Notes under the pieces: model-generated
Database searches by the model: none
What the model saw: only the letters and a program-made list of their open reading frames with translations
Told to the model about the DNA's origin: nothing
Part shown: positions 31,460 through 40,583 of the stretch, in pieces
Layout of the letters: each line of letters begins with the position of its first letter
Numbering within the stretch: position 1 is the stretch's first letter
Made by a program: the position numbers and the translations under genes
Source of the DNA: Sva-07 sp942492715
GTDB lineage: Bacteria > Actinomycetota > Acidimicrobiia > Acidimicrobiales > Ilumatobacteraceae
NCBI GenBank assembly: GCA_942492715.1
Contig: CALOFW010000012.1
Coordinates: 124,001-188,000 of the forward strand
Reading direction: 5' to 3'
Length of the DNA stretch: 64,000 nucleotides

Positions 31460-34345
31460 TCAGACGACGATGTTGACCATGCGCCCCGGGACGACGATGA
31501 CCTTCTTCGGGGTCGCGCCGTCGAGCAGCGCCCTGATCTTGTCGTCGGCGAGCGCCGTCGCTTCGATCGCGTCAGGCGCCGCGTCGGCGGCGACATCGAC
31601 GCGACCGCGGACCTTGCCGTTGATCTGGATCGGCACCTCGATCGTGTCGTCGACGAGCAGCGCCGGGTCGGCCTCGGGAAACGACACGTAGGTGATCGTG
31701 TCGTGGTGGCCCAACCGGCGCCACAGCTCTTCGGCGATGTGGGGCACGAGCGGCGACAGCATGATCACCATCGGCTCGGCCACCTCGCGGGGAGTGGCGT
31801 CGAGCTTCGTGACCGCGTTGTTCAGCTCGATCAGCTTCGCGATCGCCGTGTTGAACCGCAGCGCGTCCATCTCGGTTCGCACCGTGTCGATCGTTCGGTG
31901 GAGGAGTTTGCGGGTCTCGTCGTCGGCGGGCGTCTCGACCACCGTGCACTCGGCGGTGTTCTCGTCGATCATGTTCCGCCAGAGCCGTTGAAGGAACCGG
32001 TACATGCCGACGACGTCGCGGGTCTCCCACGGGCGCGAGGCGTCGAGCGGGCCCGTCGCCATCTCGTACAGACGGAGCGTGTCGGCGCCGTACTGCTCGT
32101 ACATGTCGTCGGGCGAGACGGCGTTCTTGAGGCTCTTGCCCATCTTGCCCCACTCGCGGGTGACCGGCTGGCCCTCGTAGGTGAAACCGATCTTGTCGTC
32201 GCCCTCGATCCTGGTGGCGTCGACGTAGATCTCACGTTCGTCCTTGTAGGCAGCAGCCTGCACGTACCCCTGGTTGAAGAGGCGGGCGTACGGCTCCTTC
32301 GAGCTCACCTGGCCGAGGTCGTACAGCACCTTGTGCCAGAAGCGCGAGTAGAGGAGGTGCAGGACGGCGTGTTCGACGCCGCCGACGTACAGGTCGACGC
32401 CGCCCGGATGGTCCGGGCGGATGTCGGTTCGCGGACCCATCCAGTACTCCTCGACCTCGCGGTCGACGAACCGATCGTCGTTGGTCGGGTCGAGGTAGCG
32501 CATCTCGTACCAGCACGATCCGGCCCACTGGGGCATCACGTTGGTGTCGCGTCGGTACACCTTGGGGCCCTCGCCGCGTTCGGGGTACAGATCGAGTTCG
32601 ACCTCGACCCAGTCGCTCAACCGGTCGAGCGGGCTCTCCGGGTTGGAGAACTCGTCGTCGGCATCGAACGTGCGCGGCGAGAACGACTCGGTCTCGGGCA
32701 ACAGCACCGGCAACATGTCGTCGGGCAGTGTGTGGGGGCGGCCCTCGGTGTCGTAGACGACCGGGAACGGCTCGCCCCAGTAGCGCTGGCGGCTGAACAG
32801 CCAGTCGCGCAACTTGTAGTTGACCGTCGCCGTGCCCGCATCGTGCGCTTCGAGCCAGGCGTTCATCCGCGCGACGCCGTCGGCCTTGTTGTCGATGCCG
32901 TTCAGGTCGAGGCCATCCGGCTGGGACGGGTTGGCCGACTGGACGTACGGCGCATCGCCGACGTACGCGATCGGCCACTGCGATGTGTCGAGCGTCGGCT
33001 CGACGCCCTGCGCTTCGAACCAGGAGGCCGGCGGCTGCTGGATCGCAGGGATCGGCAGGCCGAACCTCTTCGCGAACTCGAAGTCACGCTGGTCGCCGCA
33101 CGGCACGGCCATGATCGCCCCGGTGCCGTAGCCCATGAGCACGTAGTCGGCGATCCACACCGGGATCTGTTCGCCGTTGACCGGGTTGGTGGCGTACGAG
33201 CCGGTGAAGACACCGGTCTTCTCGCGGGTCTCGTCCTGGCGTTCGAAGTCCTTCTTCTTCGCCGCCTGCTCGCGGTAGGCGGCGACGGCATCGGTCTGTT
33301 CGGCCGCGGTGAGCGCGTCGACGAACGGGTGCTCGGGCGAGAGCACCATGAACGACGCGCCGAACAGCGTGTCCGGCCTGGTGGTGAACACGGTGATGTC
33401 GCCCGCAGCGGACGGGAAGTGCACTTCGGCGCCGAAGCTGCGCCCGATCCAGTTGCGCTGCATCGTCTTGATCGCGTCGGTCCAGTCGAGCAGCTCGAGG
33501 TCGTCGATCAGACGGTCGGCATAGGTGGTGATGCGCATCATCCACTGGCGCATGTTGCGCTTGAACACCGGGAAGTTGCCACGGTCGCTGCGACCGTCCG
33601 CGGTGACCTCCTCGTTGGCGACGACCGTGCCGAGACCAGGGCACCAGTTGACCGGCGCCTCGCTCACGTACGCGAGGCGGTGATCGTCGACGATGTCGGC
33701 GCGTTCACCGCCGGTGAGCTCGGCCCACGGGCGGCCGTCGGGGGTCGGCCGGGTGCCGGACTCGAACTCCGCGATCAGTTCGTCGATCGGGCGGGCTCGG
33801 TCGAGCTCGTGGTCGTACCAGGCGTTGAACACCTGGCTGAAGATCCACTGGGTCCATCGGTAGAACTCGGGATCGGTCGTCGACACGCTGCGGCGCGGAT
33901 CGTGGGCCAGGCCGAGGCGGCGCAACTGCCGCCGGTAGGTGGCCACGTTCTCGGCGGTCGTGATCGCCGGGTGCTGGCCGGTCTCGACGGCGAACTGCTC
34001 GGCGGGCAGCCCGAACGCGTCGAAGCCCATCGCGTGCAGCACGTTGTGGCCGGTCATTCGCTTGAAGCGGGCGAACACGTCGGTGCCGATGAACCCGAGT
34101 GGGTGGCCGACGTGCAGTCCCGTGCCCGATGGGTAGGGGAACATGTCGAGCACGAACAACTTCTCGCCGCGCGCCCTGGCGAGGTCGGGGTCCGCGAGCG
34201 GTCCGGCAGTGTTCGGGGTCTCGAACGTGTGGTTCTCGTCCCACCAGTCCTGCCAACGCAGCTCGATGTCCTGCGCGAGGGCCGCGGTGTAGCGATTCGG
34301 AGGGGTGTCGTTGCTGGTTGTCGGGGGATTCGTCACGTCGCTCAT
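31460..34345 (-). CDS. leuS: Leucyl-tRNA synthetase
   Basis: 961 residues; charges tRNA-Leu. The class I motifs are LHVGHPLGF (HIGH variant, within FPYPSGTGLHVGHPLGFIGT at about 80-100) and GKMGKSLKNAV (KMSKS variant, KMGKS). The CP1 editing domain has FTTRPDTLFGASFMVLSPEH with the conserved Thr/Asp region, and the anticodon-binding and C-terminal domains are complete. Length and order match the bacterial-actinobacterial type. ATG 34345 (MSDVTNPPTTSNDTPPNRY) is chosen over an extension with no similarity. nagA lies upstream on the same strand with 78 nt between. Confidence 0.97.
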   Translation of the reverse strand: MSDVTNPPTTSNDTPPNRYTAALAQDIELRWQDWWDENHTFETPNTAGPLADPDLARARGEKLFVLDMFPYPSGTGLHVGHPLGFIGTDVFARFKRMTGHNVLHAMGFDAFGLPAEQFAVETGQHPAITTAENVATYRRQLRRLGLAHDPRRSVSTTDPEFYRWTQWIFSQVFNAWYDHELDRARPIDELIAEFESGTRPTPDGRPWAELTGGERADIVDDHRLAYVSEAPVNWCPGLGTVVANEEVTADGRSDRGNFPVFKRNMRQWMMRITTYADRLIDDLELLDWTDAIKTMQRNWIGRSFGAEVHFPSAAGDITVFTTRPDTLFGASFMVLSPEHPFVDALTAAEQTDAVAAYREQAAKKKDFERQDETREKTGVFTGSYATNPVNGEQIPVWIADYVLMGYGTGAIMAVPCGDQRDFEFAKRFGLPIPAIQQPPASWFEAQGVEPTLDTSQWPIAYVGDAPYVQSANPSQPDGLDLNGIDNKADGVARMNAWLEAHDAGTATVNYKLRDWLFSRQRYWGEPFPVVYDTEGRPHTLPDDMLPVLLPETESFSPRTFDADDEFSNPESPLDRLSDWVEVELDLYPERGEGPKVYRRDTNVMPQWAGSCWYEMRYLDPTNDDRFVDREVEEYWMGPRTDIRPDHPGGVDLYVGGVEHAVLHLLYSRFWHKVLYDLGQVSSKEPYARLFNQGYVQAAAYKDEREIYVDATRIEGDDKIGFTYEGQPVTREWGKMGKSLKNAVSPDDMYEQYGADTLRLYEMATGPLDASRPWETRDVVGMYRFLQRLWRNMIDENTAECTVVETPADDETRKLLHRTIDTVRTEMDALRFNTAIAKLIELNNAVTKLDATPREVAEPMVIMLSPLVPHIAEELWRRLGHHDTITYVSFPEADPALLVDDTIEVPIQINGKVRGRVDVAADAAPDAIEATALADDKIRALLDGATPKKVIVVPGRMVNIVV

Positions 34346-34423
34346 ACCGGCGGACCAGCCTACGCAAGCCCCCACCTCGTTACGTCGGCGTCGAGCACCC
34401 GCGTGCCCGGGTGCCCCGAAGGT

Positions 34424-35575
34424 TCAGACGCGGCCGTGGACCACCTCGCCACCGATGATGGTCGCGAGCAGGTTGGCGTCGTGATCGAGCAGGACGAGGT
34501 CGGCGCGAGCGCCCACCTCGAGACGTCCGCGGTCGGTCAGGCCCAGCACGTCCGACGGAACGCTCGTCACCGTCGCCAACGCGTCGGCGAGCGTGCACCC
34601 GGTGAACGACAGCAGGTTGCGCACCGCCTGATCGAGCGCGAGCGAGCTGCCGGCGAGCGTGCCGTCGACCAACCGGACGCCGGTCTCGTCGTGGATCACC
34701 TCGACGCCGCCGAGCCGGAGTGTGCCGTACGGCTCCCCGAGTGCGGCAACGGCGTCGGACACCAGCGAGGTCCGACTCGGACCCAGCGCGTTCCAGGCCA
34801 TCTTCACCGCAACGGGATCGACGTGGACACCGTCGCAGATCAACCCGGCGACCACGTCGTCGTCGGCGAGCGTGGCGCCGACCGGGCCCGGGGCACGGTG
34901 ATCGAAGTGCTCCATCGCGTTGAACAGGTGTGTGACGTAGCGGAGCCCCGCTCGCTTGGCCGCGGCGAGCACGGCGGGTGTCATCGTCGTGTGGCCCGCA
35001 GCCACGGTGACGCCACCGGCTGCGAGCTGCTCGATCAGCTCCATCGCGCCATCGAGTTCGGGTGCGAGCGTCACCATCGCGACACAGCCGGAGTCGACCC
35101 AGTCGGTCACTTCGGGGGCGAGTTGGTCGGCGCCGACGACGAGCGCGGGCGGGTGAGCGCCGAGCCGTCGGGGTGACAGGGCCGGGCCCTCGAGGTGCAG
35201 CCCGAGTGGCAACGCCGCACCGTCACCGATCGACGGCCGGGACCCACCGAGCGCGGCGAGGGCGGCGACCCGGCCGGCAGCAGGGCACGTGATCACCGTC
35301 GGCAGGAATGCGGTGACTCCGAAGCGCGGGAGGGCGCCGCCGACCTCGCCGACGCGGTCGGGCTCGGTCGTGAGGTCGACGCCGACCGCTCCGTTGCACT
35401 GCAGGTCGATGTAGCCCGGCGCGATCACCAGCCCGTCACAGTCGACGGTGTCGACCCGACCGGTGACCGGTGCATCGCCGACTTCGACGATCCACCCGCC
35501 GTCCACGACGATGTCGACGCGATCGAGGCGCCCGTCGATCAGCGCGTCGGCGTTGCGGAACGCCAGCGTCGTCAT
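34424..35575 (-). CDS. nagA: N-acetylglucosamine-6-phosphate deacetylase
   Basis: 383 residues of the amidohydrolase superfamily; removes acetate from GlcNAc-6-P in cell-wall amino sugar recycling. Landmarks are VIAPGYIDLQCNGAVGVDLT, GLHLEGPALSP (metal-ligand Glu), VAAGHTTMTPAVLAAAKRAG, THLFNAMEHFDHRAPG (His ligand) and SLVSDAVAALG with the catalytic Asp. Family members usually have GAHP in 'NPxxxGAHP'; here LGAHPPALV is present. A TACCAT box 8 nt upstream suits near-leaderless expression. No nagB lies nearby. Confidence 0.93.
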   Translation of the reverse strand: MTTLAFRNADALIDGRLDRVDIVVDGGWIVEVGDAPVTGRVDTVDCDGLVIAPGYIDLQCNGAVGVDLTTEPDRVGEVGGALPRFGVTAFLPTVITCPAAGRVAALAALGGSRPSIGDGAALPLGLHLEGPALSPRRLGAHPPALVVGADQLAPEVTDWVDSGCVAMVTLAPELDGAMELIEQLAAGGVTVAAGHTTMTPAVLAAAKRAGLRYVTHLFNAMEHFDHRAPGPVGATLADDDVVAGLICDGVHVDPVAVKMAWNALGPSRTSLVSDAVAALGEPYGTLRLGGVEVIHDETGVRLVDGTLAGSSLALDQAVRNLLSFTGCTLADALATVTSVPSDVLGLTDRGRLEVGARADLVLLDHDANLLATIIGGEVVHGRV

Positions 35576-35589
35576 CGACGCCGATGGTA

Positions 35590-35657
35590 CCCATTGCGTG
35601 CGCGTACGCGGTGGCCCCTCGACCCATCTGCCCGACCGACTCGACGGCAGCCAGTGA
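35590..35657 (+). pseudogene. 3' remnant of a paralogue of the zinc-ribbon gene at 40236
   Basis: Directly beyond the nagA start, the plus strand reads VRVRGGPSTHLPDRLDGSQ followed by TGA. The same C-terminal tail, VRVRGGRSTHLPDRLDGSQ, ends the zinc-ribbon protein at 40500-40556: 18 of 19 residues match. About nine of the last 60 bases differ, and all but one difference are synonymous, so the two copies diverged while coding. The rest of the gene is missing. Confidence 0.6.
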
Positions 35658-35929
35658 TCGGCTTGTCAAATTGAGCGGAACGCTCCGACGTCCGTCCTGA
35701 GCTGGGCGGACGCGGCTCCCTGCGAGTTCCGGAGCAGGGGGTCACGTTGCGCGCACACGCAACAGGGCTATGGTCGTGATCACGCACAGCGAGTTCGTGG
35801 GCAGTCGCCCGCGCCCGTCTCAGCGATCGAAGGCCTCCCAAGACGGCCGCGAGAGGAACCCATTCGAGTACCGACATCGCATCTCACATCGAATCTGCCG
35901 GCACCCGCTCGACCGAGGTGTGCCGCACC
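35658..35929 (+). promoter_or_regulatory. Upstream region of the first ABC operon, with promoter and palindrome
   Basis: The likely promoter is TTGCGC (35747-35752), a 16-nt spacer and TATGGT (35769-35774). The -35 box overlaps a palindrome GTTGCG-N6-CGCAAC (35746-35763), a possible operator. The remaining ~150 nt to the GTG form a leader without a recognised riboswitch. Two small hairpins (35673-35685 and 35690-35711) lie before the promoter. Confidence 0.45.
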
Positions 35930-36823
35930 GTGAGCGATGTCCTCGAAAAGCTGTCCGCTCCGACCGCTCCGCAGCCGGAGGGGGTACGGCCGCACCGTCG
36001 CATTCCAGCCCGTGGGATCGCCATTGCGTTGTTCCTGCTGCTGCTCGGCTGGTGGCTCTTCATCGCTGACACCGCCGCCAACAACGACGTCATCGAGGGC
36101 TTCGACGTCCTCTTCACGGGCATCGGCGAACTGCCGGCGCTCGTCTTCAATCCCGACGCCTACTCCAGCTGGTGGACGTGGATGTCCGACGCCGAGGGCT
36201 GGTCGCCGATCTTCGAGCGTGTGGTCGAAACCGTGCAGCTCGTCGCGATGTCGATGGCGATCGCCATCGTCATCTCGGTCGTGCTCGGGATTCTCGTCCA
36301 CCGAGTCCGTGTGCTGCGAGGGCTCATCCTCGGGTTCGCGTCGATCATGCTGACGATCCCGTCGCTCGCCCTGTTCGCGATCTTCATCTCGATCCCGAGC
36401 ATCGGCGTCGGCGACCGCGGACCGATCATCGCGCTCACCATGTATTCGATCCTGCCGATCCTGCGCAACACGATCGTCGGACTCGAAGACGTCGATCGGG
36501 CGGTCATCGAGTCAGCCAAGGGCATGGGGCTGAATGCCCGTCAGCGACTGCTCAAGATCGAACTCCCGCTCGCCTGGCCGATCATCCTCACCGGCATCCG
36601 GGTCGCGACGCTGCTCAACATCGGCATCGCGGCGATCGCCCCGCTCGTCGGCGGTACCGGCCTCGGCCGCTACATCAACGACGGACTGCAGCGGTTCCCC
36701 GATCTCACCTCCGTCGAGCGCATGTGGACCGGCGTGGTCTTCACGATCGCCTTGGCGCTCGCCGCCGATCTGCTCTTCACACTGGTGCGTCGACTGACGA
36801 CGTCGAAAGGACTCCGCTCATGA
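35930..36823 (+). CDS. OpuC/ProU-type ABC transporter permease
   Basis: 297 residues with six predicted membrane helices, the first at about 29-46 (GIAIALFLLLLGWWLFI). The BPD_transp_1 domain contains VVETVQLVAMSMAIAIVISV and the EAA loop near VIESAKGMGLNARQRLLKIE followed by LPLAWPIILTGIRVATLLN. GIAAIAPLVGGTGLGRYIND is characteristic of OpuCB/OpuCD and ProW proteins for glycine betaine, choline or related osmolytes. GTG 35930 is preferred to one 12 nt upstream. The stop overlaps the ATPase start (ATGA). Confidence 0.88.
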   Translation: MSDVLEKLSAPTAPQPEGVRPHRRIPARGIAIALFLLLLGWWLFIADTAANNDVIEGFDVLFTGIGELPALVFNPDAYSSWWTWMSDAEGWSPIFERVVETVQLVAMSMAIAIVISVVLGILVHRVRVLRGLILGFASIMLTIPSLALFAIFISIPSIGVGDRGPIIALTMYSILPILRNTIVGLEDVDRAVIESAKGMGLNARQRLLKIELPLAWPIILTGIRVATLLNIGIAAIAPLVGGTGLGRYINDGLQRFPDLTSVERMWTGVVFTIALALAADLLFTLVRRLTTSKGLRS

Positions 36824-38088
36824 GCGTCACCGGCAACTCCTCGTACTCGCCGCAGGCCACCGCTGCGCTGGACGGCGACGCACCGCCGCCGATGATCGAG
36901 CTCCAGGGCGTCGGCAAGATCTACCCGGGGTCGGACGTTCCGGCGGTTGCCGACCTCGACCTCAACATCCCCAAGGGCGAGATCCTCGTCCTCGTCGGCC
37001 CCTCGGGCTGCGGCAAGAGCACCACGCTGCGCCTGATCAACCGGATGATCGAGCCGACGTCGGGCCGGATCATCTTCGACGGCGAGGACGTCACGACGGT
37101 CAACGCGGACCAGCTGCGCCGCCAGATCGGCTATGTCATCCAGCAGATCGGCCTGTTCCCGCACCAGACCATCGCCCAGAACATCGCCACCGTGCCGAAG
37201 CTGCTCGGGTGGGACAAGGCGAAGACCGCCGCCCGCGTCGACGAACTCCTCGAGATCACCGGTCTCGATCCGAACCAGTACCGCGACCGGTACCCGAAGG
37301 AGCTCTCCGGTGGTCAGGCCCAGCGCGTCGGCGTGGCCCGCGCCCTCGGCGGCGATCCCGACGTGCTGTTGATGGACGAGCCGTTCGGCGCCATCGACCC
37401 GATCACCCGTGATCGTCTGCAGAACGAATTCCTGCGGCTGCAGGCCGAGCTGAAGAAGACGATCGTCTTCGTCACCCACGACATCGACGAGGCGATCAAG
37501 ATGGGCGATCGCATCGCCATCCTCGGCGAGCAGTCGGTGATCCGCCAGTTCGACACGCCCGAGCGCATCCTCGCCTACCCGGTGGACGACTTCGTCAGCG
37601 ACTTCATCGGATCGGGTTCGACCCTGAAGGGCCTGAACTTCGAACGGGTCCGTGACCTCCAGCTGTCCGACAACTGGCCGATCGTCAGCGTCGACACCGA
37701 CCGCGCCGACGCGCAGCGTCTGTATGACGCCTCACCCGAGAAGTGGATGCTCGTGCTCGACAGCGAGCAGCGTCCGATCCGCTGGGTCAACGACCACCAC
37801 CTCGCCGACGCCGCCACTCCGCTCTCACAAGCGGGCGCCGCCGTGACCGCCACCGTCGAACCGAACGCGACGCTGCACGACGCCCTCGAGGAGATGCTGC
37901 TGTCGAACGCCGGCCAAGCCGTCGTGGTCGACGGCAAGGGCCGCTGCCAGGGCATCCTCGACATCGAACGGCTCGCCGACGTCCTCAAACGGTTGCGCAG
38001 CCAGGCGAAGAAGCACTACGAGCAACTCGCCGCACACGAAGCCGCGCTGAATGCTGCCAATGGGAACGGATCGGGGGCGGGCCACTGA
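36820..38088 (+). CDS. OpuC/ProV-type ABC transporter ATP-binding protein with CBS domains
   Basis: 422 residues. Walker A is GPSGCGKSTTLRLINR at about 65-80, a Q-loop appears in YVIQQIGLFPHQTI, the signature is LSGGQAQRVGVARAL, Walker B VLLMDEPFGAIDP and the switch His is in FVTHDIDEAIKMGDRI. The C-terminal ~130 residues hold a CBS pair (ATVEPNATLHDALEEMLLSN and AVVVDGKGRCQGILDIERLA), which in OpuA/OpuC senses ionic strength or cyclic-di-AMP. Highly basic and acidic residues follow (RSQAKKHYEQLAAHE). It overlaps the flanking permease genes. Confidence 0.92.
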   Translation: MSVTGNSSYSPQATAALDGDAPPPMIELQGVGKIYPGSDVPAVADLDLNIPKGEILVLVGPSGCGKSTTLRLINRMIEPTSGRIIFDGEDVTTVNADQLRRQIGYVIQQIGLFPHQTIAQNIATVPKLLGWDKAKTAARVDELLEITGLDPNQYRDRYPKELSGGQAQRVGVARALGGDPDVLLMDEPFGAIDPITRDRLQNEFLRLQAELKKTIVFVTHDIDEAIKMGDRIAILGEQSVIRQFDTPERILAYPVDDFVSDFIGSGSTLKGLNFERVRDLQLSDNWPIVSVDTDRADAQRLYDASPEKWMLVLDSEQRPIRWVNDHHLADAATPLSQAGAAVTATVEPNATLHDALEEMLLSNAGQAVVVDGKGRCQGILDIERLADVLKRLRSQAKKHYEQLAAHEAALNAANGNGSGAGH

Positions 38089-38936
38089 TGACGTCGCGGT
38101 TGCACGACGTTCCGCGCGAGGTCGCCGAAGTCGACGAGATCCACGCGTTCGACCTCGACGACGAGTTGGAGGTCAAGCCGGATTACCAGCTGCCGCCCGG
38201 GGTGCGGCTCATCAAGACGAACGCAGGGCTGTTCATCACGCCGATCATCGTGATCGTCGGCTCCATCCTGCTCTACTCGTACATTCAGAGCGCCGACAAG
38301 ATCTTCCAGGACGAACGGGCCCTCGACTGGGACGCCAATCTGCGGCCCCAGCTCGAACAGCACCTGTCGCTGACGCTCTGGTCGACCGTGTTCACCATCG
38401 TGATGGCGGTGCCGCTCGGGATCCTGCTCACCCGTCCCAGGTACAAGCGCATCGGATCACCGATCCTCGCGGTGGCCACCTCGGGGCAGGCGATCCCGGC
38501 GTTCGGCCTGCTCGTGCTCGCCTTCGCCTGGCTCGGACGAGGACCGTGGACCACGATCTGGGCGCTGTCGCTGTTCACCCTCTTGCCCGTGCTCCGCAAC
38601 ACCATGGTCGGCCTCGAGCAGGTCGACAAGAACGTCATCGAAGCCGGCCGCGGCATGGGGCTCACCAAGCGCCAGGCCCTTCGACAGATCGAGCTCCCCC
38701 TGGCCGTCCCCGTGATCCTCGCCGGTGTGCGCACCGCGCTGGTGATCACCGTGGGAATGGCGGCACTCGCCTACCTGATCGGTGGGGGAGGGCTGGGGAC
38801 CACCATCAGCGCCGGGTTGAAGCTCAGCCGAGACCTGGTACTGATCACGGGTGCGGTCATGACCGCACTCGTGGCGTTGACGGTCGATTGGATCGCCGCG
38901 CTGATCGAGAAGACGCTCCGGCCGAAGGGCCTGTGA
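38088..38936 (+). CDS. OpuC/ProU-type ABC transporter permease (second)
   Basis: 282 residues. A hydrophilic N-terminus (EVAEVDEIHAFDLDDELEVK) precedes a first membrane helix at about 47-66 (LFITPIIVIVGSILLYSYIQ). The BPD_transp_1 core has LTLWSTVFTIVMAVPLGILL, the coupling loop VIEAGRGMGLTKRQALRQIE and LPLAVPVILAGVRTALVIT, with YLIGGGGLGTTISAGLKLSR near the end. It pairs with the first permease as a heterodimer, as in OpuCB/OpuCD. It overlaps the ATPase stop by one base (TGATG). Confidence 0.88.
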   Translation: MTSRLHDVPREVAEVDEIHAFDLDDELEVKPDYQLPPGVRLIKTNAGLFITPIIVIVGSILLYSYIQSADKIFQDERALDWDANLRPQLEQHLSLTLWSTVFTIVMAVPLGILLTRPRYKRIGSPILAVATSGQAIPAFGLLVLAFAWLGRGPWTTIWALSLFTLLPVLRNTMVGLEQVDKNVIEAGRGMGLTKRQALRQIELPLAVPVILAGVRTALVITVGMAALAYLIGGGGLGTTISAGLKLSRDLVLITGAVMTALVALTVDWIAALIEKTLRPKGL

Positions 38937-39026
38937 CTCGTTTCCACGCGAGCGCTGTTTCGGCGCGTCTCTGATCGAACACCGAACACCGAACACCTCG
39001 TGAACACCAACAAGGAGAAAACACTG

Positions 39027-40124
39027 ATGAGAATCAAGCGACAGACGATGCGGTTCGCCGCCGGACTCGCTGCCGTGGCCCTCGTGGCCGGCGCATGCGG
39101 GAGCGACGACGACAGCAGCGACGGGGGAGACGATGGTGCCGCCACCACCGAAGCTTCCGACAGCACCGATGCTTCCGACAGCACCGACAGCACCGACAGC
39201 ACCGACAGCACCGACGGTGGTGACGACATGGCGACCGTCGAGTGCGAGACCGCTGGCGACGAGGACAACTCGGTGGCTTCACTGACCGAACTCGACTTCA
39301 GCGGTCTCGACATCAACGTCGGCTCGAAGGACTTCGTCGAGCAGTTCGTGCTCGGCCAGCTCGCGATCGCCGGCCTCGAAGCCGGTGGCGCGAACGTCAC
39401 CGACTCGACGAACCTCGGCGGCACCGTGGTCAACCGCGACGCGCTGCTCGCCGGTGAGATCGACACGTACTGGGAGTACAACGGCACCGGCTGGACCGTG
39501 CACCTCGCACAGGAAGACCCCAGCTTCGACCCGGTGGAACTGACCAACGCTGTCTGCGCGATGGACCTCGCCGAGAACGACATCCGTTGGCTCGGTGTGT
39601 CGCCGTTCAACAACACGTACGGTTTCGCCACCGCCGGTGACTCGCCGGCAGCCGGCGGCGACCTGCAGGCCATGATGGAGTACGTCAACGAGAACCCTGA
39701 CGCCACCGTCTGCATGGAGACCGAGTACCCGAACCGCCCCGACGGCCTCGTGCTGCTCGAGGAAGCGACCGGCCTGACGATCCCCGCCGGCCAGGAGCAG
39801 ATCCTGGACACCGGCGTGATCTACGAGGAGACCGCCAATGGCAACTGCACCTTCGGTGAGATCTTCACCACCGACGGCCGCATCCCCGCCCTCGGCCTCG
39901 ACGTCGTCGAGGATCCGGGCATCAACATCCTCTACAACGTGTCGCTGACGATGCCCGACAGCGTGTACCAGCAGGCTCCCGAGGCCTTCGAGGCGCTCGC
40001 CGACACCATCCTCGCCGGTCTGGACAGTGCCACGATTGCCGAGCTGCAGCGTCAGGTCTCCGCCGACGGCGAAGACCCCGCTGACGTGGCAGTGGCGTAC
40101 CTCACCGAGCAGGGCCTCCTCTGA
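39027..40124 (+). CDS. OpuC/ProX-type substrate-binding lipoprotein
   Basis: 365 residues with a lipoprotein signal (lipobox VAGAC at about 19-23) and an Asp/Ser/Thr-rich linker. The linker is encoded by tandem GACAGCACC repeats. The binding domain begins GLDINVGSKDFVEQFVLGQL and includes ALLAGEIDTYWEYNGTGWTV, a region where aromatic residues form the quaternary-amine cage in OpuAC proteins. NVSLTMPDSVYQQAPEAFEA is typical of the second lobe. An AAGGAGAAAA ribosome-binding site precedes ATG 39027. The substrate is probably glycine betaine, carnitine or choline; the exact ligand cannot be read from sequence. Confidence 0.9.
   Translation: MRIKRQTMRFAAGLAAVALVAGACGSDDDSSDGGDDGAATTEASDSTDASDSTDSTDSTDSTDGGDDMATVECETAGDEDNSVASLTELDFSGLDINVGSKDFVEQFVLGQLAIAGLEAGGANVTDSTNLGGTVVNRDALLAGEIDTYWEYNGTGWTVHLAQEDPSFDPVELTNAVCAMDLAENDIRWLGVSPFNNTYGFATAGDSPAAGGDLQAMMEYVNENPDATVCMETEYPNRPDGLVLLEEATGLTIPAGQEQILDTGVIYEETANGNCTFGEIFTTDGRIPALGLDVVEDPGINILYNVSLTMPDSVYQQAPEAFEALADTILAGLDSATIAELQRQVSADGEDPADVAVAYLTEQGLL
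39156..39218 (+). repeat. Tandem 9-bp repeats (GACAGCACC) in the lipoprotein linker
   Basis: Two GACAGCACCGATGCTTCC-like units are followed by four nearly perfect GACAGCACC copies, encoding Ser-Thr-Asp triplets in the flexible linker between lipid anchor and binding domain. Copy number is likely to vary between strains by replication slippage without changing the frame. Confidence 0.7.
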
Positions 40125-40131
40125 CAACCCG

Positions 40132-40158
40132 CACGCCTGGGGTCAGACCACTGGCGTG
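40132..40158 (+). terminator. Hairpin after the first ABC operon (palindrome family member)
   Basis: Outer arms CACGCC and GGCGTG (40132-40137, 40153-40158) enclose a GGTC-A-GACC core; the full stem has two mismatches. It starts 8 nt after the binding-protein stop. There is no T-tract. The CTGGGGTCAGACC part is the same core as in the elements at 42295 and 56184. Confidence 0.6.
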
Positions 40159-40235
40159 ACAACGCATCGAGGGGGCGGTCGGCCGTGGTCGACCGTCCCC
40201 TCGTCGCGTCCGGGTTCGTCTCCTAGGGTGAACGG

Positions 40236-40556
40236 ATGGCTCTGGAGATCGTCTGCCCGTCGTGTGGCGAGGACGACGCCGTGTCGGGTACTCCGCTCGA
40301 CGACGGCCGGATCGAGCTGACCTGCTCGATCTGCGATGTCACGTGGACCCGGGACCCGCGACCGCGGTGCCCGACCTGCGGGAGCGACGACCTGTACCAC
40401 CGCCCACAGGTGATCCTGGAGAAGTCCCGGGGCAGCCAGATGTCGATCCAGGGGATCCACGTCGAGTACGGCTGTCACGTGTGCGATCCGCCGGAGGTCC
40501 GGGTTCGGGGCGGCCGCTCGACGCATCTGCCGGACCGCCTCGACGGCAGCCAGTGA
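40236..40556 (+). CDS. Small zinc-ribbon protein
   Basis: 106 residues with four CxxC motifs: CPSCGEDD at about 8, CSICDVTW at 31, CPTCGSDD at 46, and CHVCDPPE at about 81. They suit one or two rubredoxin- or TFIIS-like zinc ribbons. The C-terminal tail VRVRGGRSTHLPDRLDGSQ is also found as a remnant at 35590. No catalytic motif is visible; nucleic-acid or protein binding is likely. A TAGGGT box (40224-40229) lies 6 nt before the ATG, giving a leaderless layout. It precedes the acyl-AMP ligase gene by 27 nt. Confidence 0.7.
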   Translation: MALEIVCPSCGEDDAVSGTPLDDGRIELTCSICDVTWTRDPRPRCPTCGSDDLYHRPQVILEKSRGSQMSIQGIHVEYGCHVCDPPEVRVRGGRSTHLPDRLDGSQ

Positions 40557-40583
40557 CGGGGCTCGCCGACTAGCGTCGCAGAG

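Noticed and set aside
31703..35176. A very long open frame antisense to leuS and nagA (over 1,100 codons)
   Set aside because: High GC with strong third-position bias keeps the antisense frame open; it has no domain, is low in hydrophobic order, and leuS and nagA are certain.
39148..39225. Repeats considered as a CRISPR or VNTR element
   Set aside because: They are 9-bp in-frame repeats coding a Ser/Thr/Asp linker in a lipoprotein, without spacers.
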